Notes: generated by a model not told the origin, from the sequence alone. 64,000 nt of DNA from Arsenicicoccus dermatophilus (GCF_022568795.1 NZ_JAKZHU010000001.1:744001-808000); one strand, 5' to 3'; numbered from the stretch's first letter, positions 1 through 9,594 are shown. Made by a program: numbers and translations.

Positions 1-366
1 AACGGCGGCTCCAGCAAGGCCACCCAGCCGATGTCGCCCACCGACGTGGTCACGGCCCTGGCCTACGGGCAGTTCGTGCTCCCGGCCGTCCAGCAGGCGG
101 GGCAGGCGGTCTCCGACGACGTCGCCCGCCAGGTCCTGGACAAGGTCGACGACCCGAGCCCGACGACCATCGAGTTCGTCCGCTCCGCGCTGGCGCTCGG
201 CAAGCTCGACCCCGCGGTCGAGGCCAAGGTCGTCCAGCAGCTCAAGGCCGCCGACATCAGGGTCAACCCGCGCTACGGGGCCTTCGACCGCGAGCGGCTG
301 AGCATCAGGCCCGAGGCCCGCAACTGGATGACGCTGGACTCCGCCTCGGCCCCCAAGAACCCCTGA
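1..366 (+). CDS. SurA N-terminal-like secreted/lipoprotein, 3' end only
   Basis: The frame is open from base 1, so the gene begins outside the window; 121 codons are visible. The segment is mostly helical with alternating Ala, Val, Gln and Asp (for example AVQQAGQAVSDDVARQVLDK near the start) and ends in a short polar tail. Its position directly before mazG and eno is where actinobacteria usually carry a SurA-like or PpiC-like envelope chaperone after mfd. The function is inferred mainly from that context, since the diagnostic N-terminal part and any signal peptide are missing. An internal ATG at 31 is not taken as the start because the upstream codons are equally coding-like. Only 10 nt separate it from mazG. 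Confidence 0.6.
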   Translation, partial: NGGSSKATQPMSPTDVVTALAYGQFVLPAVQQAGQAVSDDVARQVLDKVDDPSPTTIEFVRSALALGKLDPAVEAKVVQQLKAADIRVNPRYGAFDRERLSIRPEARNWMTLDSASAPKNP

Positions 367-376
367 GCCCCGTCCC

Positions 377-1105
377 ATGAGCACCGACCACGAGGTCGAG
401 CGGCCCCGCACCGGCGAGCGGCTGCTCGACCTCGTGGCCGTCATGGACCGGCTCCGCTCGCCCGGGGGCTGCCCCTGGGACGCCCAGCAGACCCACGAGT
501 CGCTGGCGCCTTATGCCGTGGAGGAGGCCCACGAGCTCGCCGACGCCATCGCCTCCGGCGACCGGGACCACCTGGTCGAGGAGCTCGGTGACGTGCTGCT
601 CCAGGTGGCCTTCCACGCCCGCGTGGGCCAGGAGCACCCGACCGCGCCGTTCGACGTGGACGACGTGGCCGCCGGGATCGTCGCCAAGCTGCGGCGCCGC
701 CACCCGCACGTCTTCGGGGACGCCGTGGTCGGCGGCCCGGCCGACGTCGAGGCGAGCTGGGAGGCGATCAAGGCGCAGGAGAAGCCCGAGCGCTCCGGCG
801 TGCTGGACGGGGTGCCGGCGTCGCTGCCCGCCCTGGCCCGGGCGACCAAGCTCGCCACCCGCCTGGAGCGCCAGGGACGCGCCGACCTGCTCGCGGCTGC
901 CGCACCTGCGGATCCCGGGGACGACGTGGGGGCCCGGCTGTGGGCCCTGGTGCTCGAGGCCCGGGCCCAGGGGGTGGACCCCGAGCTCGCGCTGCGGGGG
1001 GTCGTGGACCGGATCGCCCGGTCCGCGGACGAGAGTGTCCACCAGGTGGCACCGGGCACGCTTGCCCTCGGCCCGGATGGGGTCGCTCCCAGACCCAGGG
1101 GCTAG
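377..1105 (+). CDS. mazG: MazG family nucleoside triphosphate pyrophosphohydrolase
   Basis: 242 residues. The MazG signature is clear: CPWDAQQTHESL near residue 35, then EEAHEL and EELGDVLLQV, which supply the Glu/Asp ligands for magnesium in the EExxE...ExxD arrangement. The domain occupies roughly residues 15-160; the C-terminal third is a shorter, more variable helical region typical of actinobacterial MazG. The family hydrolyses (d)NTPs to NMP and pyrophosphate and is seen as a house-cleaning enzyme that also affects the stringent response. It lies in a forward run with the preceding gene and with eno (39 nt downstream), a standard actinobacterial order. The ATG at 377 has a weak Shine-Dalgarno but fits the family N-terminus. 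Confidence 0.93.
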   Translation: MSTDHEVERPRTGERLLDLVAVMDRLRSPGGCPWDAQQTHESLAPYAVEEAHELADAIASGDRDHLVEELGDVLLQVAFHARVGQEHPTAPFDVDDVAAGIVAKLRRRHPHVFGDAVVGGPADVEASWEAIKAQEKPERSGVLDGVPASLPALARATKLATRLERQGRADLLAAAAPADPGDDVGARLWALVLEARAQGVDPELALRGVVDRIARSADESVHQVAPGTLALGPDGVAPRPRG

Positions 1106-2434
<1,329 letters not shown>

Positions 2435-2444
2435 TCTGGGCCGC

Positions 2445-3317
2445 ATGCCGGACAGCACCTCTCGTGGAGGGGCGCCTCGCAACGCGAGGCGCCCCTCCAC
2501 CGGTGCTGCCACGCGGGCGGGCGGCTCGACGCGACCGTCCGGCTCCGGAGGCGGGACCACGGCGGCCGCCGCCGGTGGGCGGGGAGGGTCGGCCCGCCCC
2601 GGCGAACGGGCCCGACCGGCGACCCGGCCGGCCGTCCCGAGGCCCCGGGTGCGTCCGGCGACCATGCGGCGCCTGGTCGGCCTGGCGGCGATCGTCGTGC
2701 TGCTGTCGATCATGCTCGTGCCCACCATCCGCCGATACCTCGCGCAGCGCGACGAGATCGCCGCGCTGGAGCGCTCGATCGTGGAGCAGCAGCGGCAGGT
2801 GGACCAGCTCGCCCAGGACCGGGCCCGCTGGGACGACCCGGCCTACGTCGAGCAGCAGATCCGCACCCGGCTCCACTTCGTCAAGCCGGGGGAGACGTCC
2901 TACGTCGTCCTCGACCCCCGGACCGGGCAGCGCTCCGAGGTGGACGCCAAGGTCGTCGGCGTGGACCCGGACGCCAGGGAAAGGCCGTGGTACGGCCAGG
3001 TGTGGGGCTCCCTGCAGGTCGCCGACACCCTCGGGGCGGACCCGACCGCGACGACGCCCTCCGGTGGTCCCGGGGGCGGCCAGGCGCCACGGATCATCAA
3101 CACCCTGCCGGGCCCGACCCCGTCCGAGACGAGCACCCGGGGACGCCGCGACGCCACGCCGCCCGGGGCGACCGCCACTGTGCGCACCCCCGCGCCGAGC
3201 CCGTCGGGCGGCAGCGCGGCGACGGACGGCCCTGCCGCGACGGACGGTGCCCCCGTCACGGGCGCGAAGGGAGCACCTCCTCGGGCTGCGGCCGAGACCG
3301 CGCCGCCGAGCCGCTGA
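2445..3317 (+). CDS. FtsB/DivIC-family septum formation initiator
   Basis: 290 residues. Order of parts: a basic, Gly/Pro/Arg-rich cytoplasmic tail (about 1-73), one membrane segment (LVGLAAIVVLLSIMLVPT, about 75-92), a coiled coil (ALERSIVEQQRQVDQLAQDR, about 106-125), the conserved RTRLHFVKPGE segment, then a Pro/Thr/Ala-rich extracytoplasmic tail. This is the DivIC/FtsB layout of actinobacterial divisome proteins, which work with FtsQ and FtsL at the septum. The gene follows eno as in mycobacteria. The start is uncertain: the ATG at 2445 has no Shine-Dalgarno and a 17-bp hairpin (2464-2500) lies between it and the domain. A downstream start such as ATG 2664 would still keep the membrane segment and coiled coil. 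Confidence 0.85.
   Translation: MPDSTSRGGAPRNARRPSTGAATRAGGSTRPSGSGGGTTAAAAGGRGGSARPGERARPATRPAVPRPRVRPATMRRLVGLAAIVVLLSIMLVPTIRRYLAQRDEIAALERSIVEQQRQVDQLAQDRARWDDPAYVEQQIRTRLHFVKPGETSYVVLDPRTGQRSEVDAKVVGVDPDARERPWYGQVWGSLQVADTLGADPTATTPSGGPGGGQAPRIINTLPGPTPSETSTRGRRDATPPGATATVRTPAPSPSGGSAATDGPAATDGAPVTGAKGAPPRAAAETAPPSR
2464..2500 (+). terminator. 17-bp hairpin after eno, inside the next ORF
   Basis: Perfect inverted repeat: arm 2464-2480, AAC loop, arm 2484-2500. It starts 30 nt after the eno stop. There is no T-tract, which is usual for actinobacterial terminators. It is also read through as codons 7-19 of the ftsB-like ORF if the ATG at 2445 is used. Confidence 0.7.
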
Positions 3318-3418
3318 CCGCCTTCTCGGCATACGTCACCGTCACCCCCGATCCGCCGCCGTCCTGGATCCGCCGAGCCACCCGCCCCACCGAACCACCC
3401 TGTCCCGAAAGGCCCGTC

Positions 3419-3982
3419 ATGACCTCCGAGCCCACCCCCACCGTCTCCGGCGAGCCCACCCCGCCGGGCGCCGGGCTGTCCGCCGGGGACGCCGCCGCCG
3501 TGCAGGCCCAGCTGGGACGGGCCGCCCGCGGGGTCGTCGAGGTCGCGCACCGCTGCCCCTGCGGGCGGCCGGACGTGCTGCGGACCCTGCCGCGGCTGCC
3601 CGACGGGACCCCCTTCCCGACGACCTACTACGCCACGTGTCCTCGGCTCACGGGCGCCCTGTCCACGCTCGAGGCCAACGGGACGATGCGGGAGATGACC
3701 CAGCGCCTGCAGGACGACGAGGAGCTGGCGGCGGCCTACCGCCGGGCGCACGAGGCCTACCTCGCCGACCGAGCCGAGCTCGGCTCGGTCCCCGAGATCG
3801 AGGGCATCTCCGCCGGCGGGATGCCCACCCGCGTCAAGTGCCTGCACGTCCTCGCCGGTCACGCCCTGGCGGCGGGCCCCGGCGTCAACCCCCTGGGCGA
3901 CGAGGCCCTGACCGCGGTCGGGCAGTGGTGGGCCCCCGGCTGCTGCGTGGTGGAGGGCGAGAACGGCTGGGAACGCGCATGA
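3419..3982 (+). CDS. DUF501 family protein
   Basis: 187 residues. The conserved core runs from about residue 28: a CPCGRPDV cysteine pair, the LPDGTPFPTTYYATCPRLTGALSTLE block that typifies DUF501, and a later GGMPTRVKCLHVLAGHALAAG block. No enzymatic role is established for the family. The ATG at 3419 follows GAAAGGCC and gives a short Pro/Thr-rich leader; the frame is open further upstream but that stretch overlaps the ftsB-like gene and reads as a shadow. It shares ATGA with ppx downstream. The order ftsB-DUF501-ppx is conserved in actinobacteria, so co-expression is likely. Confidence 0.93.
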   Translation: MTSEPTPTVSGEPTPPGAGLSAGDAAAVQAQLGRAARGVVEVAHRCPCGRPDVLRTLPRLPDGTPFPTTYYATCPRLTGALSTLEANGTMREMTQRLQDDEELAAAYRRAHEAYLADRAELGSVPEIEGISAGGMPTRVKCLHVLAGHALAAGPGVNPLGDEALTAVGQWWAPGCCVVEGENGWERA

Positions 3983-4968
3983 CTCGCGCAGACGGCATCC
4001 GCCGGGTCGGGGTCGTCGACTGCGGCACCAACTCCATCCGGCTGCTCGTCGCCGACGTCGACCCTGCGCGCGGCACGCTCGTCGACGTCGACCGTCGCAT
4101 GGACGTCGTCCGGCTGGGGGAGGGCGTGGACGCGACGGGGCGGATCGGCGAGGCGGCCGTGGCGCGGGCCCTGGGACGCAGCCGGGAGTATGCCGAGCGG
4201 TGCCGCGAGCTGGACGCCGACGCGGTGCGGTTCGTGGCGACCTCGGCCTCGCGGGACGCCCGCAACGCGGGCGACGTCGTGGCCGGGGTGCGGGCGGCCT
4301 TCGCGCAGGTGGGGTATGCCGTCGAGCCGGAGGTGATCAGCGGTGCGGAGGAGGCGTCGTTGTCCTTCCGCGGCGCGACCGGCGACCTGGTGGCCCGCGG
4401 CGTCCCCGGCCCCTTCCTCGTCGTGGACATCGGTGGTGGCTCCACCGAGCTGGTCCGCGGGGACGTGGTCGACGGCGCGGCGCGGGTGTCGGCCGCCCGG
4501 TCCGTCGACGTGGGGTGCGTGCGGCTGCGCGAGCGGCACCACCTCGACCAGCCACCCACCCCGGCGCAGGTCGCGGCCGCCCTGGCCGACGTCGACGCCG
4601 GGCTCGACCTCGCCTGCGCCGCGGTGCCGCTCGACGGGGTCCGCACGCTCGTGGGGGTGGCCGGGACCGTGACCACGCTGACGGCCCAGGCGCTGCGCCT
4701 GCCGGCCTACGACCCGGACCGCATCCACCTGGCCAGCACCCCTGCCGCCGTGGTGCTGCAGGCCTGCACGGAGCTCCTGGCGATGCCGGGGGAGGACCTC
4801 GCGGCGCTGGGCTTCCTGCACCCCGGCCGGGTCGACGTGATCGGCGCCGGCGCGCTGATCTGGCGACGCGTCGTCGAGCGGGTGGCCGCCGCCGGCGCAG
4901 ACGACCTCGTCATCACCTCCGAGCGGGACATCCTCGACGGCCTCGCCCTCGACCTCGCCGGGCGCTGA
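3979..4968 (+). CDS. ppx: Ppx/GppA family exopolyphosphatase
   Basis: 329 residues. The ASKHA-fold ATP/polyP-binding motifs are visible: DCGTNSIRLLV at about 13 (phosphate 1 loop) and VDIGGGSTEL at about 143 (phosphate 2 loop), with GVAGTVTTLTA further on. The family releases phosphate from polyphosphate or hydrolyses pppGpp; the short length without an HD extension resembles the short actinobacterial Ppx proteins. The start ATG at 3979 overlaps the stop of the DUF501 gene by 4 nt, and the longer upstream frame is a shadow of that gene. The ABC permease gene begins 36 nt downstream with its own strong ribosome site. Confidence 0.93.
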   Translation: MTRADGIRRVGVVDCGTNSIRLLVADVDPARGTLVDVDRRMDVVRLGEGVDATGRIGEAAVARALGRSREYAERCRELDADAVRFVATSASRDARNAGDVVAGVRAAFAQVGYAVEPEVISGAEEASLSFRGATGDLVARGVPGPFLVVDIGGGSTELVRGDVVDGAARVSAARSVDVGCVRLRERHHLDQPPTPAQVAAALADVDAGLDLACAAVPLDGVRTLVGVAGTVTTLTAQALRLPAYDPDRIHLASTPAAVVLQACTELLAMPGEDLAALGFLHPGRVDVIGAGALIWRRVVERVAAAGADDLVITSERDILDGLALDLAGR

Positions 4969-5004
4969 ACGGTGGGATACTCGGGGGTCGACCAGGAGGT
5001 GAGG

Positions 5005-5769
5005 ATGGCACGCACGGCCCGTCGCGCGGTGCCCCCGCTGCTGCTCGGCGCCCTCCTGCTGGCCGTCTGGCAGGCCGTCGCGAGCCTGGCCGGTCTGCCG
5101 CGGTTCCTGCTGCCGGGGCCGGTCGAGGTCGCCGGTCGGCTGGTCTCGATGCTGACCGGGACGATGATCTGGCCCTACGTCGGACGCACCCTGCTGGAGT
5201 CGGCGGGCGGCTGCGTGCTGGGGACGATCGTGGCCGTGCCCCTCGCCGTGCTGGTGCACCGCTCGGGGTGGGTCGGCGCCGCCGTCGCCCCCTACCTCGC
5301 CGCCTCCCAGGCGATTCCGGCCATCGCGCTGGCCCCGCTGCTCGTGCTGTGGGTGGGCTACGGGCTCGTGCCGATCGTGGTGCTGTGCTCGGTGATGGTG
5401 TTCTTCCCCATCCTCATCTCGACCGTCGTCGGGCTCGCTGCGGCCCCCGCGGGGGTGATCGACGCCGCCCGCATCGACGGCGCGTCGCCGGGGCAGCTGC
5501 TCCGGCACGTCGAGGCGCCCCTGGCGCTGCCCAACGTCCTGGCCGGCCTGCGCAACGGCTTCACGCTGTCGGTCACCGGCGCGGTCGTCGGCGAGATGGT
5601 CATGGGCGGCGAGGGGCTCGGCATGCTCCTCACCCTGCAGCGGGACGCCGTCGACACCGCCGGGATGGTGGCCGTCATCGTGCTGCTGTGCGCCATCGCC
5701 GGCTCGGCATACCTGCTGCTGCAGCACGTCGAGCGTCGCTCGCCGCTGGTCGCCGACGTCCGTCCCTGA
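5005..5769 (+). CDS. ABC transporter permease, NitT/TauT or ThiX type
   Basis: 254 residues with about six membrane segments. The cytoplasmic EAA loop that docks the ATPase is visible as DAARIDGASPGQLLRHVEAP (about 152-171), followed by LPNVLAGLRNGFTLSVTGAV, typical of SsuC/TauC/ThiX permeases. The start ATG at 5005 is chosen because AGGAGG lies 5 nt upstream; the frame extends back to 4972 without a ribosome site. The binding-protein gene follows 28 nt downstream. Together they form a membrane and capture unit for a small organic substrate, most likely a thiamine pyrimidine precursor, judging by the partner. No ATPase gene is adjacent. Confidence 0.9.
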   Translation: MARTARRAVPPLLLGALLLAVWQAVASLAGLPRFLLPGPVEVAGRLVSMLTGTMIWPYVGRTLLESAGGCVLGTIVAVPLAVLVHRSGWVGAAVAPYLAASQAIPAIALAPLLVLWVGYGLVPIVVLCSVMVFFPILISTVVGLAAAPAGVIDAARIDGASPGQLLRHVEAPLALPNVLAGLRNGFTLSVTGAVVGEMVMGGEGLGMLLTLQRDAVDTAGMVAVIVLLCAIAGSAYLLLQHVERRSPLVADVRP

Positions 5770-5797
5770 TCGCCGAGTCCCTCGAAAGGCCTGCTCC

Positions 5798-6874
5798 GTG
5801 AACATCTCCCGCCGCCTCCTGCTCGCCGCCGCCGGCAGCGCCGTGCTCACCTCCTGCGGCGACGGAGAGGCGGTGGTGCGTCGCACCACCGAGGCGGCCG
5901 CAGCGGGCTCGGCCGGGGCCACCGGCGCGGCAGGCGGGACCTCCGGGAGCGCCGGTGGCGCCGGACGAGCCGTCGTGGGGCTGACCTACATCCCCAACGT
6001 CCAGTTCGCGCCGTTCTACGTCGGGATCGCGCAGGGGACCTTCGCCCGGCACGGGGTGCAGGTCGAGGTCCGCCACCACGGTGTGCAGGAGGGCCTGTTC
6101 ACCGCCCTCGCCGCCGGGCAGGAGCACCTCGTCATCGCGTCCGGGGACGAGGTGCTGCAGGCCCGCGACAAGGGCCTGGACCTGGTGGCCGTCGCCTCCT
6201 ACTACCGCCGGCTGCCGGTGGTGCTGATCGTGCCGGACCGGTCGCCGATCCGCTCCGCCGCCGACCTGCGCGGCCGGTCTCTCGGCGTCCCCGGGCGGTA
6301 TGGCGCCTCCTGGCTCGGCGCGCTGGCGATGCTCAAGGACGCCGGCGTCCCCCTGGGCGAGGTCTCGGTCACCGAGATCGGCTACACCTCCCAGGCTGCG
6401 CTGGCGACCGGCAAGGTCGACGCGGTCATGGGCTACCGCAACAACGACGCCGTGCAGCTGCGGCAGGCCGGCGTGGCGATCCGTGAGCTCCCGCTCACCC
6501 GCGGCGGCGAGCCACCGCTCGTCTCGGTGTCGCTGGTGACGACGTCGGCCTACGCCGCCGCGCACCCGCAGACCGTCCGGGCCGTCGCGGACGCGATGGT
6601 CGAGGCGATCGGTCAGGTCAAGACCGACCCGGCCCGGGCCCTGCAGGACACGAAGGCCTACGTCCCCACCCTGGCCGAGCCCCGGGCCGCGGCCGCCGCA
6701 CGGGCCACCCTGGACGCGACGACGCCGCTGCTGCTGGACGCCGCGGGCCGCGCGTCGGGCCGGCTCGTGCCGGCTGAGTGGACGGCGATGTCGACGTTCA
6801 TGCGGGCACAGGGGCTGATCGCCAAGGACGTCTCCGCCGCCCAGGTGGTGCGCACCGATCTCGTCACCCGCTAG
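5798..6874 (+). CDS. Substrate-binding lipoprotein, NMT1/THI5-like
   Basis: 358 residues starting with GTG. The N-terminus is a lipoprotein signal: arginines, a hydrophobic stretch and the lipobox LTSC at about 20, so Cys-20 is probably lipidated. A Gly/Ala/Ser-rich linker follows, then the NMT1/THI5-like fold beginning GLTYIPNVQFAPFYVGIAQG. Other family segments are GLFTALAAGQEHLVIASGDE and LGVPGRYGASWLGAL. The family binds pyrimidine precursors of thiamine, and distant members bind nitrate, taurine or sulfonates, so the substrate is inferred. Its stop codon overlaps the stop of the opposing regulator gene in a shared CTAG (6871-6874), leaving no room for a terminator. Confidence 0.88.
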   Translation: MNISRRLLLAAAGSAVLTSCGDGEAVVRRTTEAAAAGSAGATGAAGGTSGSAGGAGRAVVGLTYIPNVQFAPFYVGIAQGTFARHGVQVEVRHHGVQEGLFTALAAGQEHLVIASGDEVLQARDKGLDLVAVASYYRRLPVVLIVPDRSPIRSAADLRGRSLGVPGRYGASWLGALAMLKDAGVPLGEVSVTEIGYTSQAALATGKVDAVMGYRNNDAVQLRQAGVAIRELPLTRGGEPPLVSVSLVTTSAYAAAHPQTVRAVADAMVEAIGQVKTDPARALQDTKAYVPTLAEPRAAAAARATLDATTPLLLDAAGRASGRLVPAEWTAMSTFMRAQGLIAKDVSAAQVVRTDLVTR

Positions 6875-7764
6875 GGATCGGGCCAGGTCCAGCGCAGGCC
6901 GTGGTTGCCCGGCTCGGCCGGCTGACGCACGAGGTGCACCCGGTCGCCGCCGATGATGGGCAGCTCCAGGCTGCTCGGACCGAGCGACCCGGAGCGCGGG
7001 CGGGAGAAGGCCTGGACCGTCGAAGGCACCCGGGACCGGTCGAAGGCCGCCTCCATGACGAGCAGAGGCACCTGCCGCGTCGACGCTCGGTGGAACTCGG
7101 TGCGAGGGAGGCGGTTGGTGTCGTCGACCTGGGTCTCCAGCACCGCGGTGTCGCCGGCGCCCAGCCATCGGTCGAAGTGGAGCTCGGCCACCACCATCCC
7201 GGCCCCGGGATCGCGCAGGACGCGCCCGAGACGGCAGCCGCTGCGCGCCCGGACGGTCACCTGGTGGACGTCCCCGCCCGGGTCGACCTCGTGCGCGACG
7301 GCGTGCCGGTCGGTGGCTCCGGTCGCCCGCAGCACCAGGGTGGTGCGGCGCCGCACGGTCCGGTCGGCGGTGAGGGTGAGGTGGTCGTGGACGCCCAGGG
7401 TCTCCACCAGGGCCTGGGAGGAGCTCAGGCCCATCCTGCCGACCAGGAGACGGAAGGCCTCACCGTCACAGGTGAGCGGGTGGCGCGGGGCCAAGACCGA
7501 GGGCGCGCACGGATGCGCGAGCGCGAGGGCACGCAGCGAGCCGCGAGGTGCCTCCAGGACCTGCTCGAGGGCGTCCAGGACCGCCAGCGAGCGCTCCGAG
7601 CGAGGACGGCGGTGCCCCCGCTGCCACTGGCTGATGGTGCTCACGGCGACCGGATGACCCATGGCGGCCAACCGGGCCTGCACCCGGGAGAGGGGCAGAC
7701 CGCGCCGGTGCACGGCCTCGTGCAGTGCTTCGGCGAACTCCGTCGACGCGGAGCCGTCCCTCAT
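6871..7764 (-). CDS. Helix-turn-helix (XRE-like) regulator with large C-terminal domain
   Basis: 297 residues. An N-terminal HTH covers about residues 8-60: EALHEAVHRRGLPLSRVQ, then HPVAVSTISQWQRGHRRPRS as the recognition helix region. The remaining ~230 residues form a beta-rich domain that I do not recognise; it contains no membrane segment. The ATG at 7764 is chosen because GGGAGG lies just upstream on the minus strand; the longer frame to 7839 lacks a ribosome site. The gene is divergent from the secreted protease operon across a 332-nt gap with two related inverted repeats, so it is a candidate regulator of that operon. Actinobacteria often pair such HTH proteins with secreted products, but the ligand is unknown. 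Confidence 0.82.
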   Translation of the reverse strand: MRDGSASTEFAEALHEAVHRRGLPLSRVQARLAAMGHPVAVSTISQWQRGHRRPRSERSLAVLDALEQVLEAPRGSLRALALAHPCAPSVLAPRHPLTCDGEAFRLLVGRMGLSSSQALVETLGVHDHLTLTADRTVRRRTTLVLRATGATDRHAVAHEVDPGGDVHQVTVRARSGCRLGRVLRDPGAGMVVAELHFDRWLGAGDTAVLETQVDDTNRLPRTEFHRASTRQVPLLVMEAAFDRSRVPSTVQAFSRPRSGSLGPSSLELPIIGGDRVHLVRQPAEPGNHGLRWTWPDP

Positions 7765-7931
7765 GGATCCTCCCAGGCTGGTCTGTGCGCTGGGACGAGG
7801 ATAGGCGCGCAGCGGGGCAGGTCTCGTCGGGCCTCGCACCGGTGAGGGTCACGCCACCGCTGCGTGATGCCCCGGGCACGCAACGGGATCGTCATGGCGC
7901 CCGGAGCAGCGTCGGGGCGGCTCCGCTGCAG

Positions 7932-8001
7932 CGTGAACATTCACGGGCCACAGGACCTCTCGCCACGTCCGGGCTGGTAGCAGGCGTGAACGGGGTTCAC
8001 G
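7932..8001. promoter_or_regulatory. Two related inverted repeats between HTH regulator and protease operon
   Basis: Within the 332-nt non-coding gap 7765-8096 there are two palindromic sites with the same half-site. Site 1 (7932-7945) is CGTGAA-CA-TTCACG. Site 2 (7985-8001) is CGTGAAC-GGG-GTTCACG. Their centres are about 54 bp apart, close to five helical turns, so both could be bound on one face. They lie 96-165 nt before the protease start. They look like operators for the divergent HTH regulator; this is inference. Confidence 0.55.
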
Positions 8002-8096
8002 TCACCAGGCATGACCCACGGTGCCTTCCCTCCTGGCGCGGGCGGATCTACGGTTCGCTCACCTGTGCAGCCCACGCACTCTCCCAGGAGGAAACG

Positions 8097-8708
8097 TTGT
8101 TGTCCCTGTCCCCGCTGAAGGCGCTGGCGTCCGTCGGTGCCGCTGCGGTCGCCCTGGGCCTGGCCCCTGCGGTCACTGCCCACGCCGACGCCCCGACGCG
8201 CGCGTCCGCCGGTGTCGAGCGCTACCGTGACGGGTCGGCCGAGCTCCGTCTCGACAACCGAGCCCAGCAGCAGACCAACTGGTGCTGGGCCGCCACCGGC
8301 TCGAGCATCGCGACCTACAAGGGGAAGTCGGTGTCGCAGAACGACTTCTGCAACCTGGCCTTCCGCCGCTCCCGGGGGAGCTGTCCCAACGACCAGGCGA
8401 GCCTGGCCCACGACCAGCAGGCCTACCGGGCGCTGGGCATGAACCCGGGCCGCTACGTCTACGACGCCCTCGGCTTCGACGTGGTGTCGCGCGAGATCAA
8501 CGCCGACCGACCGATCCTCACCCGGATCCAGTGGTCCTCGGGCGGTGGCCACATGATGGCGATCGTCGGCGTGGACCCCCAGGGAGGTCGGGTCGAGTGG
8601 TACAACCCCTGGCCGAGCGACCGTCGTATCAACGTCGCGAGCTACGACTACTACGTCGAGAACTCCGACTTCGCCTGGACGCACTCGCTCTACGGGATCG
8701 GAGCCTGA
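8097..8708 (+). CDS. Secreted papain-like (C39/AvrRpt2-type) cysteine protease
   Basis: 203 residues from a TTG start preceded by AGGAGG at 8086-8091 (a second TTG at 8100 is equally possible). A Sec signal peptide covers about 1-30, ending PAVTAHA. The mature part has the hallmark QQTNWCWAATGSS with nucleophile Cys-63, His-152 in GGGHMMAIVGVD, and Asn-170 in WYNPWP, which is the papain-like triad of PF12385-type enzymes. Extra cysteines at 85 and 96 may form a disulfide. The gene is followed after 1 nt by a gene for a membrane-anchored secreted protein, so the two form a unit. Substrate unknown; the partner could be a substrate, inhibitor or anchor. Confidence 0.85.
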   Translation: MLSLSPLKALASVGAAAVALGLAPAVTAHADAPTRASAGVERYRDGSAELRLDNRAQQQTNWCWAATGSSIATYKGKSVSQNDFCNLAFRRSRGSCPNDQASLAHDQQAYRALGMNPGRYVYDALGFDVVSREINADRPILTRIQWSSGGGHMMAIVGVDPQGGRVEWYNPWPSDRRINVASYDYYVENSDFAWTHSLYGIGA

Positions 8709-8709
8709 C

Positions 8710-9498
8710 ATGACCGCACGCATCGTCCGTATCGTGGCCCTCGCCGGCGCCGTGGCTCTCGGTCCCGGCGCGGCCGCTCACGCCGCCGAGGTCTCCCCGA
8801 CGCCGCTGCCTGCCCCGGAGCGCTCCGCGGCGGAGGCTGCCGCCACCAGCCCCGCTGCGCTGGACCTGGCCCGCAAGGTTGCCGCCCGGACCGGGAGCAC
8901 CCAGGGGATCGCGCCCACCGCCACCCCCTCCCTCGTCGCCGGGGGCGCGACGGAGGTCAACGTCCTGAGCAAGGACTTCGTGGCCAGGGGCGCGGGACCG
9001 GTCGCCCGCCTCGGGTATGTCTCGAACACCGTCCAGGTCGGTGACCAGACCGTGTCGGTGTGGTCGGTGAAGGCGCAGGACGGCTCGGGCTGGAAGGCGA
9101 TCAACGCCGCCGCGGGCGACCTGGAGGCGCAGCTGGCGCGTCAGGCCGCGGGTGGCACCTTGTTCCGGGAGCCGCAGATCAATGCCTGGTACGCCGTCAA
9201 GGACAACCGTGTCGTGCCGCTGAACGACGAGGCCCGCAAGGCGGTGGGTCCGGCCGGGACCACGGTCGCGGCCTATCAGCGCATCGTCCACGGCAAGTAT
9301 GCCGACAAGCAGTCGGGCAGCGCCTACGACCGGGCGGGCATGGCCGGGGGCTTCGGCGACCCTGCTGCCGCCGTGGCCGGCGCCCCGTCGACGACCGCCA
9401 CCCAGGGAGCCTCGTGGGGGCTGGTCGGGGGCGGCCTCGGGGCGATGGCCCTCGCAGGCCTCGGCGCCGTGGTCGCGCGGCGTCGCCGGACGGTCTGA
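8710..9498 (+). CDS. Secreted, C-terminally membrane-anchored protein of unknown function
   Basis: 262 residues. Signal peptide about 1-25 (ALAGAVALGPGAAAHAAE), a Pro/Ala-rich stretch, a globular part (about 80-195) without a recognised fold, a low-complexity Ala/Gly/Ser spacer, then a hydrophobic segment (about 232-255) ending in VARRRRTV. That end resembles a sortase-type or stop-transfer anchor, although no LPXTG motif is present. It starts 1 nt after the protease stop codon and shares its transcript, which ends at a hairpin at 9521-9551. A functional link with the protease is inferred from the tight coupling. Confidence 0.75.
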   Translation: MTARIVRIVALAGAVALGPGAAAHAAEVSPTPLPAPERSAAEAAATSPAALDLARKVAARTGSTQGIAPTATPSLVAGGATEVNVLSKDFVARGAGPVARLGYVSNTVQVGDQTVSVWSVKAQDGSGWKAINAAAGDLEAQLARQAAGGTLFREPQINAWYAVKDNRVVPLNDEARKAVGPAGTTVAAYQRIVHGKYADKQSGSAYDRAGMAGGFGDPAAAVAGAPSTTATQGASWGLVGGGLGAMALAGLGAVVARRRRTV

Positions 9499-9520
9499 TC
9501 CGGCTCCAGCGCTGACGGCA

Positions 9521-9551
9521 CGGGCCCGTTCCACCTCGGTGGGGCGGGCCC
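9521..9551 (+). terminator. Terminator of the protease/anchor operon
   Basis: Stem of CGGGCCCG-type arms: 9521-9528 and 9545-9551, 16-nt loop with further pairing possible, 23 nt after the stop codon. Confidence 0.7.
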
Positions 9552-9586
9552 TTCCGCATGCCCGACTTCCGCTATGTCACTCTGGA

Positions 9587-9594
9587 CACTAGTG
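9587..9594. promoter_or_regulatory. Candidate PadR operator before the padR gene
   Basis: The perfect palindrome CACTAGTG lies in a short AT-richer stretch (9571-9605, containing ATGTCACTCTGGACACTAGT) about 42 nt before the padR start. PadR proteins commonly bind short inverted repeats in their own promoter. The assignment rests on position and symmetry only. Confidence 0.4.

Noticed and set aside
4968-5004. TPP riboswitch before the ThiX-like permease
   Set aside because: Only 36 nt separate ppx from the permease and no THI-box sequence is present.
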